Source: Streptomyces sp. CB00455
GTDB lineage: Bacteria > Actinomycetota > Actinomycetes > Streptomycetales > Streptomycetaceae
Direction of reading: 5' to 3'
Assembly: GCF_001905445.1 (NCBI RefSeq)
Contig: NZ_LIVQ01000006.1
Location: forward strand, 186,001 to 250,000
Length of the DNA: 64,000 nucleotides
A model generated the notes under the pieces. The model did no database searches and was not told the origin of the DNA. It saw nothing but the letters and a program-made list of their open reading frames with translations. Within the stretch, counting starts at the first letter, position 1. Each line of letters begins with the position of its first letter. A program made the translations under genes and the position numbers. Below are positions 45,489 through 54,575 of this stretch, piece after piece.

Positions 45489-45503
45489 CTGACGCACCGT
45501 CAA
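45489..45503 (+). promoter_or_regulatory. CTGAYG-N3-CRTCAG operator, site B
   Basis: CTGACGCACCGTCAA, one mismatch at the end of the palindrome, 87 nt upstream of the SDR GTG. TAACCT at 45485-45490 could be a -10 box overlapping it. Confidence 0.65.
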
Positions 45504-45589
45504 TCTCCGCCGTACGGACCACCCCCATCACCCGCACACCCCCACACCCCACCAGCCCAACCCACCCCCCCCACCCCCCGGAGGCCGTC

Positions 45590-46372
45590 GTGCTGCTGCT
45601 TGGGAAGACCGTCATCGTCTCCGGCGTCGGGGCCGGGCTCGGGCATCAGGTGGCCGCCACCGTCGTGCGGGACGGCGGGAACGCCGTTCTCGGGGCGCGG
45701 ACCGAGGCCAATCTGGCGAAGTCCGCCGCCGAGATCGATCCCGGCGGCGGGCACACCGCCTACCTGCCCACCGACATCGGCGACGAGGCGCAGTGCCGGG
45801 CCCTCGCCGCGCTCGCGCAGGAGCGCTTCGGCGGTGTGGACGCCGTCGTGCACGTCGCCGCCTGGGACTCCTACTTCGGCGGCCTAGAGGACGCCGACTT
45901 CGACACCTGGCGGCAGATCCTCGACGTGAACCTGCTCGGGACCCTGCGCATGACCCGCGCCTGCCTGCCCGCCCTCAAGGAGCGCGGCGGCTCCGTCGTC
46001 ATCATCGGGACGCAGTCCGCCGTGGCCGCGCCCAACGAGGTCCAGCAGGCCGGCTACGCCGCCTCCAAAGGGGCCCTGACCTCCGCCATGTACTCGATGG
46101 CCCGCGAGCTCGGACCGCATCGGATCCGGGTCAACACCGTGCTCCCGGGCTGGATGTGGGGACCGCCGGTGCAGGCCTTCGTCACCTTCACCGCGCACAC
46201 CGAGAACGTCTCCGAAGCCGAAGTCCGCGCCCGCCTCACCGAGCGGATGGCGCTGCCCGACCTCGCCACCGACGGGGACGTCGCCGACGCCGCCGCCTTC
46301 CTCGCCTCCGACCGGGCGCGGTCGATAACCGGCCAGTCACTGCTGGTCAACGCCGGTGAGCTTATGCGATGA
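45590..46372 (+). CDS. Short-chain dehydrogenase/reductase
   Basis: A 260-residue NAD(P)-dependent oxidoreductase of the classical SDR type. Cofactor-binding GVGAGLGHQVA replaces TGxxxGIG; VHVAAWDS corresponds to NNAG; the catalytic Ser and YxxxK are in IIGTQSAVAAP and AGYAASKGAL; SITGQSLLVNAG ends the fold. Substrate unknown. GTG 45590 has GGAGG 5 nt upstream. Operator site B precedes it. The fbiC gene starts 40 nt downstream but appears to have its own leaderless promoter. Confidence 0.92.
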   Translation: MLLLGKTVIVSGVGAGLGHQVAATVVRDGGNAVLGARTEANLAKSAAEIDPGGGHTAYLPTDIGDEAQCRALAALAQERFGGVDAVVHVAAWDSYFGGLEDADFDTWRQILDVNLLGTLRMTRACLPALKERGGSVVIIGTQSAVAAPNEVQQAGYAASKGALTSAMYSMARELGPHRIRVNTVLPGWMWGPPVQAFVTFTAHTENVSEAEVRARLTERMALPDLATDGDVADAAAFLASDRARSITGQSLLVNAGELMR

Positions 46373-46412
46373 CGTCCTCCGCCGCACCGGGAGCGGATCG
46401 TATGCTCACGGC

Positions 46413-49010
46413 ATGACCACTCCGAGTGACGTCCCGACCGACAACGCGATGCGCCGTGCGCTCCGGCGGGCCCGCGACGGCGTCGCGCTCGACGCGACCG
46501 AGGCGGCCGTACTTCTCCAGGCGCGCGGACAGGCCCTGGAGGACCTCGCCGCGTCCGCGGCGCGCGTGAGGGACTCCGGGCTCGCCGCCGCCGGCCGGCC
46601 CGGTGTCATCACCTACTCGAAGAGCGTGTTCATACCCCTCACCCGCCTGTGCCGCGACAAGTGCCACTACTGCACCTTCGTCACCGTCCCCGGCAAGCTC
46701 CGCCGCGCCGGCCACGGGATGTACATGTCCCCGGACGAGGTCCTGGACATCGCCCGCCGCGGCGCGGCGCTCGGCTGCAAGGAAGCGCTCATCACCCTCG
46801 GCGACAAGCCCGAGGACCGCTGGCCGCAGGCGCGCGAGTGGCTGGAGGCCCACGGCTACGACGACACGATCTCCTACGTACGGGCCATCTCCATCCGGAT
46901 CCTCGAGGAGACCGGTCTCCTGCCGCACCTCAACCCGGGCGTGCTGTCCTGGGCCGACTTCCAGCGGCTCAAGCCGGTCGCCCCGTCCATGGGCATGATG
47001 CTGGAGACGACGGCCACCCGCCTGTGGTCCGAGCCGGGCGGCCCGCACCACGGCTCCCCCGACAAGGAGCCGGCCGTCCGGCTGCGCGTCCTGGAGGACG
47101 CCGGGCGCTCCTCCGTCCCCTTCACTTCCGGCCTGCTCATCGGCATCGGCGAGACGTACGAGGAGCGCGCGGAGTCGCTCTTCGCGCTGCGCCGTGTCGC
47201 GCGCAGCTACCACGGCATCCAGGAACTGATCATCCAGAACTTCCGTGCCAAGCCGGACACGGCGATGCGCGGCATGCCGGATGCCGAGCTGGACGACCTC
47301 GTGGCCACGGTCGCCGTCGCCCGGCACATCATGGGACCCTCGGCCTGCCTCCAGGCGCCGCCGAACCTCGTCGACGGGGAGTACGCCCGGCTGATCGGCG
47401 CCGGGATCGACGACTGGGGCGGCGTCTCGCCGCTGACCCCGGACCACGTCAATCCCGAGCGCCCCTGGCCCCAGATCGAGGCGCTGGCCGAGCAGTCCGC
47501 GGCGGCCGGTTTCGAGCTGCGCGAGCGGCTGTGCGTGTATCCGGAGTTCGTCCAGCGCGGTGAGCCGTGGCTCGATCCGCGGCTGCTGCCGCACGTGCGC
47601 GCGCTCGCCGATCCGCTGACGGGGCTGGCGGACGTGTCGGCGCGCGTCGAGGGACGTCCGTGGCAGGAGCCGGACGAGGGCTTCACGGCGACGGCGTACG
47701 GCCGCACCGATCTGCACGCCGCCATCGACACCGAGGGCCGCACCGGGGACCGCCGCGGGGACTTCGACCTCGTCTACGGCGACTGGGAGGCGCTGCGCGA
47801 GGCGGCCGCGCCCGGAATGCTGCCGGAGCGCATCGACACGGACGTGCGGGAGGCGCTGGCGCAGGCCGCCGACGACCCGACGCGGCTCACGGACGCACAG
47901 GCCCTCGCGCTGCTCCACGCGGACGGCCCGGCCCTGGACGCGCTCTGCCGGATCGCGGACGACCTGCGGAAGTCGGCCGTCGGGGACGAGGTCACCTACA
48001 TCGTCACCCGCAACATCAATTTCACGAACGTCTGTTACACCGGCTGCCGTTTCTGCGCCTTCGCGCAGCGACGCACGGACGCCGACGCCTACACGCTGTC
48101 GCTGGACCAGGTCGCCGACCGCGCGGCCCAGGCGTGGGAGGTGGGCGCGGTGGAGGTGTGCATGCAGGGCGGCATCCACCCCGACCTGCCCGGGACGGCG
48201 TACTTCGACATCGCGCGCGCGGTGAAGCAGCGCGTCCCCGGCATGCACGTGCACGCCTTCTCCCCGATGGAGGTCGTCAACGGGGCGACGCGCACGGGGA
48301 TGTCCGTACGGGACTGGCTGACGGCGGCCAAGGAGGCGGGGCTGGACTCCGTCCCCGGTACGGCGGCGGAGATCCTGGACGACGAGGTGCGCTGGATCCT
48401 GACGAAGGGCAAGCTGCCGGCGGCGGACTGGATCGAGGTCATCACCGCCGCGCACGAGCTGGGGATCCGTTCCTCGTCCACGATGATGTACGGGCACGTG
48501 GACCAGCCGCGGCACTGGCTCGGCCATTTCCGCACGCTGGTGCGGATCCAGCAGGCGGCGCTGGAGAAGGGCGTGGCGGGTTTCACGGAGTTCGTGACGC
48601 TGCCGTTCATCCACACGAACGCGCCCGTGTACCTGGCGGGCATCGCCCGGCCGGGCCCGACGGTCCGCGACAACCGGGCGGTCACCGCGATGGCCCGGAT
48701 CCTGCTGCACCCGCACATCCCGAACATCCAGACGAGCTGGGTCAAGCTCGGCTCGCAGGGTGCGGCCGAGATGCTCCGGTCGGGGGCGAACGACCTGGGC
48801 GGGACGCTGATGGAGGAGACCATCTCGCGGATGGCCGGTTCGAGTTACGGCTCGTACAAGTCGGTCCGGGACCTGGTCGCGGTCGCGGAGGCGGCGGGGC
48901 GCCCGGCGAAGGCCCGTACGACGCTGTACGGGGAGGTGCCGCGGGAACGCCAGGAGGCAGCCCGCGCCTCGGACGGGCACCTGCCACAGCTGCTGCCCGT
49001 AGTGGACTGA
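46413..49010 (+). CDS. fbiC: FO synthase, fused CofG/CofH
   Basis: Makes 7,8-didemethyl-8-hydroxy-5-deazariboflavin (FO), the chromophore of coenzyme F420, from tyrosine and a ribityl-uracil. At 865 residues it has two radical-SAM halves: CofG (about 55-400) with CRDKCHYC and CofH (about 525-850) with CYTGCRFC, each CxxxCxxC for a 4Fe-4S cluster. Further marks are PSMGMMLETTATRLW, GGIHPDLPG and MMYGHVDQPRHWLGH. TATGCT lies 6 nt before ATG 46413 and no ribosome site is seen, so it is probably leaderless. It supplies the cofactor for some of the LLM enzymes nearby (inference). Confidence 0.97.
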   Translation: MTTPSDVPTDNAMRRALRRARDGVALDATEAAVLLQARGQALEDLAASAARVRDSGLAAAGRPGVITYSKSVFIPLTRLCRDKCHYCTFVTVPGKLRRAGHGMYMSPDEVLDIARRGAALGCKEALITLGDKPEDRWPQAREWLEAHGYDDTISYVRAISIRILEETGLLPHLNPGVLSWADFQRLKPVAPSMGMMLETTATRLWSEPGGPHHGSPDKEPAVRLRVLEDAGRSSVPFTSGLLIGIGETYEERAESLFALRRVARSYHGIQELIIQNFRAKPDTAMRGMPDAELDDLVATVAVARHIMGPSACLQAPPNLVDGEYARLIGAGIDDWGGVSPLTPDHVNPERPWPQIEALAEQSAAAGFELRERLCVYPEFVQRGEPWLDPRLLPHVRALADPLTGLADVSARVEGRPWQEPDEGFTATAYGRTDLHAAIDTEGRTGDRRGDFDLVYGDWEALREAAAPGMLPERIDTDVREALAQAADDPTRLTDAQALALLHADGPALDALCRIADDLRKSAVGDEVTYIVTRNINFTNVCYTGCRFCAFAQRRTDADAYTLSLDQVADRAAQAWEVGAVEVCMQGGIHPDLPGTAYFDIARAVKQRVPGMHVHAFSPMEVVNGATRTGMSVRDWLTAAKEAGLDSVPGTAAEILDDEVRWILTKGKLPAADWIEVITAAHELGIRSSSTMMYGHVDQPRHWLGHFRTLVRIQQAALEKGVAGFTEFVTLPFIHTNAPVYLAGIARPGPTVRDNRAVTAMARILLHPHIPNIQTSWVKLGSQGAAEMLRSGANDLGGTLMEETISRMAGSSYGSYKSVRDLVAVAEAAGRPAKARTTLYGEVPRERQEAARASDGHLPQLLPVVD

Positions 49011-49236
49011 GCCGGGAGGCCGACGCGGACGTGCACACGGACACGGGCACGGGCACGCGAGGCAACCGGCACAGCGGGTCATCGGCCTGCCCCGCGGCTG
49101 GAACTGTTCGGGTTCCGGCCGTTCTGCGCCCGGTAACGGGCCGCCTGACAGACTGCTTCCGGATTCGATCGATGCTGTCCACTACAGTGCGCGCCAGCGC
49201 TGTCGCGGGGGCGACGGCAGGCACGGGCGGGGGACG

Positions 49237-50577
49237 GTGGACACGGTGGACGCGACAACCGGTTCGGGCGCAGTGGTCATTCAGGGCACGGTGGCCGGTT
49301 CGGGCGCACCCGACGGCCGCTCCGCGGGCGGCCTCCTGCGCTCCCCCCTCCCGCCGGGAGCGTCGGACGCGTCCGACGCGTCGAGAGCTGCGGGAGTCGT
49401 GAGCCCGGCCGGGCGGTCGGGCCCCTCGGGGCCGACCGACGGCCGCGGCATGCGCACGGCCTCCGCCACGACCGGCCTGTGGGGCCGCACCGAGCAGCAG
49501 GACTTCCGCAGCCGCGTCCGCGGCACCCTGCTGGGCTGCGCCCTCGGCGACGCCCTCGGCGCGCCCCTGACCGGCCTGTCCCTCGACGCCATCCGCGAGG
49601 CCCACGGCCGCGCCGGCCTGACCGGCCCCGCTCCGGCCCACGGCCGCCGCGGCGCGGTCACCGCCGTCACCCAGCTCACCCTCTTCACCGTGGACGGTTT
49701 GATACGGGCCCACGTACGCCGGGACACCGGCGCCTGGCACCCGCCGACCGACGTCCACCGTGCCTACCTGCGCTGGGCGGCCACGCAGTACGACTGGGGC
49801 CCCGACGAGCGCCGCGCGGACAACGGCTGGCTGGCGCAGCAGGAGTGGCTCTACGCCCGCCGCGACCCGGACCGCGCCAGCATGACCGGCTTCGCCGACG
49901 ACGTCCTCGGCACCCTCGCCCACCCGAAGAACCCGGCCGCACGCGACGCGGCCGCCACCGCCCGCTCGGCGCCCTTCGGGCTGCTGGTCGGCTGGGAGCC
50001 CGCCCTGGTGCTGCAACTCGCCGTGGAATGCGCCACGCAGAGCCACGGCCACCCGGCCGCCTACCTGTCCGCCGGGGCCTTCGCCGTCATCGTCCACGGC
50101 GTGACGCGCGGCGACGCCCTCGACTCCGCCGTCCAGCGCGCCCTCGGGCTGCTGGGGGCCCGCCCCGGCCACCAGCCCGTCACCGACGCCCTCCAGCGGG
50201 CCCTCGCGGCCGTCACCCGGGGCGCGCCCGGCCCCGAGGCCGTGGAGGGCCTGGCGCCCGGCGCGGGCCACAGCGCGGAGGACGTCCTCGGGGCCGCCGT
50301 GTACTGCGCCCTGGTCGCCGAGGACATCGCGCACGGCCTGCGCCTGGCCGTCAACCAGGGCGGGGACTCGGCCGCCGCCGGGGCGCTGTGCGGGGCGCTG
50401 CTGGGCGCCCTCCACGGCGAGACGGCGCTGCCGGCCGCCTGGCTCGCCGACCTGGAGGGCCGCGCCACGCTGCTGGAGCTGTGCGACGACTTCGCCCTGG
50501 AGATGACCCAGGGGCCGACCCTGCACGGTTCGGCCGTCACCTCCCCGGGCTGGCTGGCCCGCTACCCGCGCGGCTGA
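49237..50577 (+). CDS. ADP-ribosylglycohydrolase-like protein, metal site probably lost
   Basis: A 446-residue DraG/ARH-fold protein. About 85 residues of Ser/Pro/Gly-rich N-terminus precede the domain starting FRSRVRGTLLGCALGDALGA. Two expected metal-binding motifs look altered: the usual DDTQMTLFT appears as TAVTQLTLFT, and the GGDTDT near the C-terminus appears as NQGGDSAAAGALCGALLG. Loss of the paired aspartates suggests a non-catalytic binder. GTG 49237 is the upstream start with GGGGGA nearby; ATG 49450 (MRTASATTG) is also possible and removes most of the disordered part. It stands alone between fbiC and an LLM gene. Confidence 0.85.
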   Translation: MDTVDATTGSGAVVIQGTVAGSGAPDGRSAGGLLRSPLPPGASDASDASRAAGVVSPAGRSGPSGPTDGRGMRTASATTGLWGRTEQQDFRSRVRGTLLGCALGDALGAPLTGLSLDAIREAHGRAGLTGPAPAHGRRGAVTAVTQLTLFTVDGLIRAHVRRDTGAWHPPTDVHRAYLRWAATQYDWGPDERRADNGWLAQQEWLYARRDPDRASMTGFADDVLGTLAHPKNPAARDAAATARSAPFGLLVGWEPALVLQLAVECATQSHGHPAAYLSAGAFAVIVHGVTRGDALDSAVQRALGLLGARPGHQPVTDALQRALAAVTRGAPGPEAVEGLAPGAGHSAEDVLGAAVYCALVAEDIAHGLRLAVNQGGDSAAAGALCGALLGALHGETALPAAWLADLEGRATLLELCDDFALEMTQGPTLHGSAVTSPGWLARYPRG

Positions 50578-50682
50578 CTGCCTGCCGCGGGCAGCCCGCC
50601 GCCATCGGCCTGACATCCCCTCACCATCCGGACGCGCGGACCGTAATCTTGCGGGTCCCACGTCTCGGAGGTGCCAGAAGCC

Positions 50683-51543
50683 ATGCGGATCGCCACGACC
50701 GTCTTCCTCACCGACCGCACCGTCTCGCCCGTGCGTCTTGCCCGCAGCCTGGAGGAGCGGGGGTTCGCCGGCCTCTACCTGCCGGAGCACACCCACATCC
50801 CCGTCGCGCGCGAGACCGCCGCTCCCATGGGGGGCGAACTCCCGGAGATGTACGGGCGCACCCTCGACCCCTTCGTGGCCCTCGCCCAGGCCGCCGCCGT
50901 GACCGGGCGGCTGCACCTCGGCACCGGCATCACCCTCGTCGCCCAGCACGACCCGATCGGCCTCGCGAAGCAGGTCGCCACTCTGGACCACCTCTCCGGA
51001 GGCCGCTTCACCCTGGGCATCGGCTACGGCTGGAACGTCGAGGAGGCCGCCGACCACGGCGTCGAGTGGCGCACCCGCCGGGAGCTCGTCCGCGACCGGA
51101 TGGCGCTGATGCGCGCCCTGTGGGCCCCGGAGCCCGTGGCGTACGTCGGCGAGTTCTCCTGCGTCCAGGCCAGCTCGGCCCACCCGAAGCCGGTCCAGGC
51201 GCCGCGCGAGCTGGCCCCCGGCGTCCCGCTGCACGGCCCGCGCACCCTCATCGGCGGGGCGGCCGGCCCGAAGCTCTTCACCGCCATCGCCGACCACGCC
51301 GATGGCTGGCTCCCGATCGGCGGCGGCGGGCTCACCGAGTCCCTGCCGGTGCTGCGCCGGCTCTGGGAGACCGCCGGGCGCGACCCGAAGGCCCTCCAGG
51401 TGGTCCCGTACGCCGTCCAGCCCACGCCGGGCAAGATGAGCCACTACGCCGACCTCGGTATCGAGGAGGTCGTCCTCCAGCTCCCGTCGGCCCCGGAGGC
51501 GGAGATCCTGCGCGCCCTGGACGTGTACGCGCAGTACCTCTGA
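50683..51543 (+). CDS. LLM-class oxidoreductase (probably F420-dependent)
   Basis: A 286-residue TIM-barrel luciferase-like enzyme. MRIATTVFLTDRTVSPVRLA, GLYLPEHTHIP, GTGITLVAQHDPIGLAKQVA, TLDHLSGGRFTLGIGYGWN and PTLIGG-like RTLIGGAAGPKLFTAIADHADGW are typical of F420-dependent LLM proteins. Hydride transfer to an unknown substrate is expected, in the cytoplasm. ATG 50683 is chosen (GGAGG about 12 nt upstream); GTG 50671 is possible. Nearby fbiC supports F420 use, but FMN cannot be excluded. Confidence 0.88.
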   Translation: MRIATTVFLTDRTVSPVRLARSLEERGFAGLYLPEHTHIPVARETAAPMGGELPEMYGRTLDPFVALAQAAAVTGRLHLGTGITLVAQHDPIGLAKQVATLDHLSGGRFTLGIGYGWNVEEAADHGVEWRTRRELVRDRMALMRALWAPEPVAYVGEFSCVQASSAHPKPVQAPRELAPGVPLHGPRTLIGGAAGPKLFTAIADHADGWLPIGGGGLTESLPVLRRLWETAGRDPKALQVVPYAVQPTPGKMSHYADLGIEEVVLQLPSAPEAEILRALDVYAQYL

Positions 51544-51547
51544 CCGG

Positions 51548-51976
51548 TCACCCGCCGGCCGGGAGCTCCGCCCAGACGGTCTTGCCGACCAGCCGGTCGC
51601 GGACTCCCCAGTCGGCGGCGACGGCCTCGACGATGCGCAGTCCGTTGCCGGATTCCGCCTGGTCGCCGTGCGGCCGCGGGACTGGCCGGCGGTCCCGGCG
51701 GGCGTCGGACACCTCCACGCGCAGGACGGCGCCGAGCAGCGTCATCCGGAGCTCGAAGTCCCGCCCGGGGAGATGGCCGTGGGTGACGGCGTTGGCGGCG
51801 AGTTCGGCGACGAGGATGCCGGCGTCGGCGGAGAGCGCGGTGGATTCGGGGATGCCCCAGTCGTGCAGCTCCACGAGGGCCAGCTGCCGGGCGAGGCGGG
51901 CGCCGCGCCGGGTAGAGGTGAAACGCTGAGTGAACACGCGTACGAGGTCCGGGGCGGGCCCGGAGGATGTGGTCAT
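51548..51976 (-). CDS. HATPase_c protein (anti-sigma/RsbW-like regulator)
   Basis: A 142-residue GHKL ATP-binding protein of the kind that pairs with XRE/DUF397 genes in Streptomyces. N-box LVAELAANAVTHGH and G-box GNGLRIVEAVAADWGV are clear; SDARRD holds the G1 region. It may phosphorylate or sequester an unknown partner. It ends 4 nt from the LLM stop (convergent) and is divergent from the XRE gene at 52106 across a 129-nt promoter region. Confidence 0.9.
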   Translation of the reverse strand: MTTSSGPAPDLVRVFTQRFTSTRRGARLARQLALVELHDWGIPESTALSADAGILVAELAANAVTHGHLPGRDFELRMTLLGAVLRVEVSDARRDRRPVPRPHGDQAESGNGLRIVEAVAADWGVRDRLVGKTVWAELPAGG

Positions 51977-52105
51977 GCACCTAACGTCCCGCGCGGCCTG
52001 GGCAGTTCGACAACACCGCGACTCGTACAAACCAACTGTACGAGTGGCCGCCCTGGACACGCGGAGTCACGGCGCGTGAACATTCCTGTCGGGGAGGTGA
52101 CCGCC

Positions 52106-52942
52106 ATGGCGAGTGCCGGGGACAGTGGTGACGACGAGGTGGAGCCCGATGACAACCTGCGCAGTTTCGGCGAGACGGTCAAGGCGTCCCGCAAGCGGGC
52201 CGGCCTGACCCAGGAGCAACTGGCACCGCTGATCGGGTACTCGGTCCAGTACGTCGGCTCGGTGGAACAGGGCCGCCGCCACCCCTCGCAGAAGTTCGTC
52301 CACAAGACCGAGTCCGTACTGGACACCTTCGGCGTCATCGACATCGCGGCGAAGCAGCTGACACGGCGGCGCGGGCTGGCGTCCTGGTTCCGCCGGTGGG
52401 CGGAACTGGAGGAGGGGGCGGTCACCCTCAACACGTACGAGTGCCGGTCCGTACCGGGTCTGCTGCAGCCCGAGTGCTACGCCCGGGCGCTCATCGACAA
52501 CGTCCCGCCCGTGGTGACCCCGGAGGAGGCCGAGGCCCGCGTCTCGGCGCGGACGGAACGGCAGAAGCTGCTCCACCGGACCCCGTACATCCTGTTCAGC
52601 TTCATCATCGAGCAGGCACTGGTCGAGCGGCGGACGGGGGGCCTGGAGGTGACCCGGGAGCTGGTCGACCGACTCCTGGAATGCGCGGAGCTGCCCAATG
52701 TCGACATCCAGATCATGCCGACGGTCCAGCCGGTGCACGCGGGCACCGACGGCCCCTTCCAGCTTCTGGAAACCGAGGAACACGAGTGGCTTGGGTACAG
52801 CGAGGGACAGCAGACGGGTCAGGTCATCTCCGACCCGAAAGACATCAGCCTGCTGCACCAGCGGTATGCCAAACTTCGCATCCAGGCCCTCAACCCTGCG
52901 GACAGCGCGGGCCTGTTGATGCGAATGCGAGGTTCGTTGTGA
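52106..52942 (+). CDS. XRE-family regulator with DUF5753 domain
   Basis: A 278-residue regulator. The HTH at about 15-70 reads FGETVKASRKRAGLTQEQLA, YSVQYVGSVEQGRRHPSQKF. The DUF5753 part (about 100-275) has CRSVPGLLQPECYARALIDN, FIIEQALVERRTGG and NVDIQIMPTVQPVHAG. It forms a trio with the ATPase gene and DUF397 gene. ATG 52106 has GGGGAGGTGA directly upstream, which decides the start over earlier in-frame codons. Its stop overlaps the DUF397 GTG. Confidence 0.94.
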   Translation: MASAGDSGDDEVEPDDNLRSFGETVKASRKRAGLTQEQLAPLIGYSVQYVGSVEQGRRHPSQKFVHKTESVLDTFGVIDIAAKQLTRRRGLASWFRRWAELEEGAVTLNTYECRSVPGLLQPECYARALIDNVPPVVTPEEAEARVSARTERQKLLHRTPYILFSFIIEQALVERRTGGLEVTRELVDRLLECAELPNVDIQIMPTVQPVHAGTDGPFQLLETEEHEWLGYSEGQQTGQVISDPKDISLLHQRYAKLRIQALNPADSAGLLMRMRGSL

Positions 52943-53187
52943 ACAGCTCCCCGTTGCGGTGGTTCAAGAGCAGCTACAGCGGCAGCCAGGGCGACGACTG
53001 CGTCGAGGTCGCCCTCTCCTGGCACAAGTCCACCTACAGCGGTAGCCAGGGCGACAGCTGCGTCGAGGTGGCCGCCTGCGCCGACTCCGTCCACATCAGG
53101 GACTCGAAGGTGACGGCCGGTCCCGAGCTGACCGTAGCGCCCGCCGCCTGGGCCGGTTTCCTGGGCGGGGTCGTCCCCCGGCGCTGA
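52939..53187 (+). CDS. DUF397 small protein with duplicated N-terminal motif
   Basis: An 82-residue DUF397 protein. The family's opening motif appears twice: RWFKSSYSGSQGDDCVEVA then SWHKSTYSGSQGDSCVEVA, followed by the normal HIRDSKVTAGPELTVAP and WAGFLGGV. The two copies also match at DNA level, an internal tandem duplication of about 63 nt. GTG 52939 overlaps the XRE stop (GTGA), so translation is coupled. Function in partnership with the XRE protein is inferred from the family. Confidence 0.93.
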   Translation: MNSSPLRWFKSSYSGSQGDDCVEVALSWHKSTYSGSQGDSCVEVAACADSVHIRDSKVTAGPELTVAPAAWAGFLGGVVPRR

Positions 53188-53461
53188 GCGGGCGTCCGGT
53201 CGACACGGGGGTCGGGGCGGGGGACGATGGGAGCGACGGACACCCCTGCGTCCCCCGACCGCCGCCTGCCTGACGGCTGGTGGAACGGAGAACGCGAGGC
53301 CCTGGGCCCGCGGCGCACGTACGGCGGTGTCGATGCGCCGCCGCCGATGGCGGTGAGCGCCACCGCGAGCCGGCTCCGGCCGGGCATTCCATGCCCGGGC
53401 GTTGCCACGGACCCGTGATCCGCGCTTTCCCCTGTCTCCCCTTCTCTGGGAGTGAAACCCA

Positions 53462-54031
53462 ATGAACCGACGCACCACCCGCCTCTGTGTGCTCCCGCTC
53501 ATGGCCGGCTCCTTCATCCTCGGCCCCTCAGCCGCCGCATGGGCCACGGCGCCCACGGCGCCCGCGGCGCCCGCCGCCGCCTCATGTCTGGCGCAGGGGA
53601 ACCCTGCGGACGCGACCAAGGTGAAGATCACCGGCGAGGGCTACAAGCCGGGCCTCAAGGTGATCCTCGACCAGACGGACGGTGCGGGGGCGGGCAGCGC
53701 CATCGCGGGTCCCGACGGGAAGTTCGCCAGCGGGGACGTCCCGGCCGGCAAGTGGCAGGCCTTCCAGCAGGCCGAGGGCGGCGCGAGCGCCACCTGCCTC
53801 GGCGGTCAGGAGGCGACGGACGCCGCCACGAAGAAGCTGGTCGACCAGGAGCGCGCGCGGGGCGCCAAGGAGGGCTTCGCGGCAGGAGCGCAGGCGGCTC
53901 GCGACAACAACTGCGACTCCGCGCCGCCGCAGAAAAACAACAGGAATCTGACGGCCAAGCAGGAGGCCCAGCTCGCTTTCGACAAGGCCTTCGAAACCGC
54001 GTTCAGGGCCGCGATCGACAAGTTCTGCTGA
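53462..54031 (+). CDS. Secreted protein of unknown function
   Basis: A 189-residue exported protein. The signal peptide spans about 1-29 (LCVLPLMAGSFILGPSAAAW, ending ATA). The mature part begins with an Ala/Pro stretch, then an Ig-like segment (DATKVKITGEGYKPGLKVIL, ASGDVPAGKWQAFQ) and a C-terminal helical, charged region with AKEGFAAGAQAARDNNCDSA and AFETAFRAAIDKFC. Four cysteines may form disulfides. No family is recognised. ATG 53462 lies in GAGTGAAACCCA without a strong ribosome site. Confidence 0.75.
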   Translation: MNRRTTRLCVLPLMAGSFILGPSAAAWATAPTAPAAPAAASCLAQGNPADATKVKITGEGYKPGLKVILDQTDGAGAGSAIAGPDGKFASGDVPAGKWQAFQQAEGGASATCLGGQEATDAATKKLVDQERARGAKEGFAAGAQAARDNNCDSAPPQKNNRNLTAKQEAQLAFDKAFETAFRAAIDKFC

Positions 54032-54064
54032 ACCCCGCAGGTCCGCACCGGCGGACCGGTTCGT

Positions 54065-54093
54065 GCCCTGCTACCGCAGCTCGGTAGCAGGGC
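54065..54093. terminator. Bidirectional hairpin between convergent secreted-protein genes
   Basis: GCCCTGCTACCG (54065-54076) and CGGTAGCAGGGC (54082-54093) form a perfect 12-bp stem with loop CAGCT, between the stops at 54031 and 54121. Confidence 0.87.
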
Positions 54094-54120
54094 CGGCGCC
54101 GTGTTTGCGTACCGGCGGGG

Positions 54121-54411
54121 TCAGCCGACCTTCGGGGGCTTGGGCAGACCGGCGGCCAGGGCCGTGCCCGCGCTGGCGAGGGAGGCGTCGGTGGCCTTGG
54201 TGGCGGAGCCGGCGGCCGATGCGGTCACGCCGACCGCCGTCTTGGTGTCCTGGACGGCCTGGCCCGGGTGGTCGACGATGTCGCCGATGCGCTGGGTGAT
54301 CGGGGGGCCCTGGACCGCGGACTCGTCCGCGTGCGCGGCGACGGGGGTGAGTGCGAGGGCGGCGCCGCCGGTGAGGACCAGGGCGGAAAGGCTGCGCTTC
54401 ATGGCGTTCAT
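54121..54411 (-). CDS. Small secreted protein
   Basis: A 96-residue exported protein of unknown function. The signal peptide is about 1-28 (MKRSLSALVLTGGAALALTP, ending AAHA). The mature part (ADESAVQGPPITQRIGDIVD, AVQDTKTAVGVTASAAGSAT) is Ala/Thr-rich and helical, no cysteine. It resembles in style the small secreted protein at 17126, but no alignment is clear. ATG 54411 is used; ATG 54402 three codons later gives the same signal peptide. Confidence 0.72.
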   Translation of the reverse strand: MNAMKRSLSALVLTGGAALALTPVAAHADESAVQGPPITQRIGDIVDHPGQAVQDTKTAVGVTASAAGSATKATDASLASAGTALAAGLPKPPKVG

Positions 54412-54516
54412 GTCCCGCCCAACGACCCCGGCGCCGCCCGGGTCACTGCGGCGCCGGCCGAAGCGCCCGCGGACCCGGACCGGGGGACGCTGCGGGGTCG
54501 CGGGCGGTGGCACCGC

Positions 54517-54557
54517 GGAAGGGCGGGTGGAAGGCGGGGAAGGGCGGGTGGAAGGCG
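54517..54557. repeat. Two 20-bp direct repeats
   Basis: GGAAGGGCGGGTGGAAGGCG occurs twice with a 21-bp period, just past the APC permease stop and before the small secreted protein gene. Confidence 0.8.
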
Positions 54558-54575
54558 CGGGGAGGCGGCGCGGGG

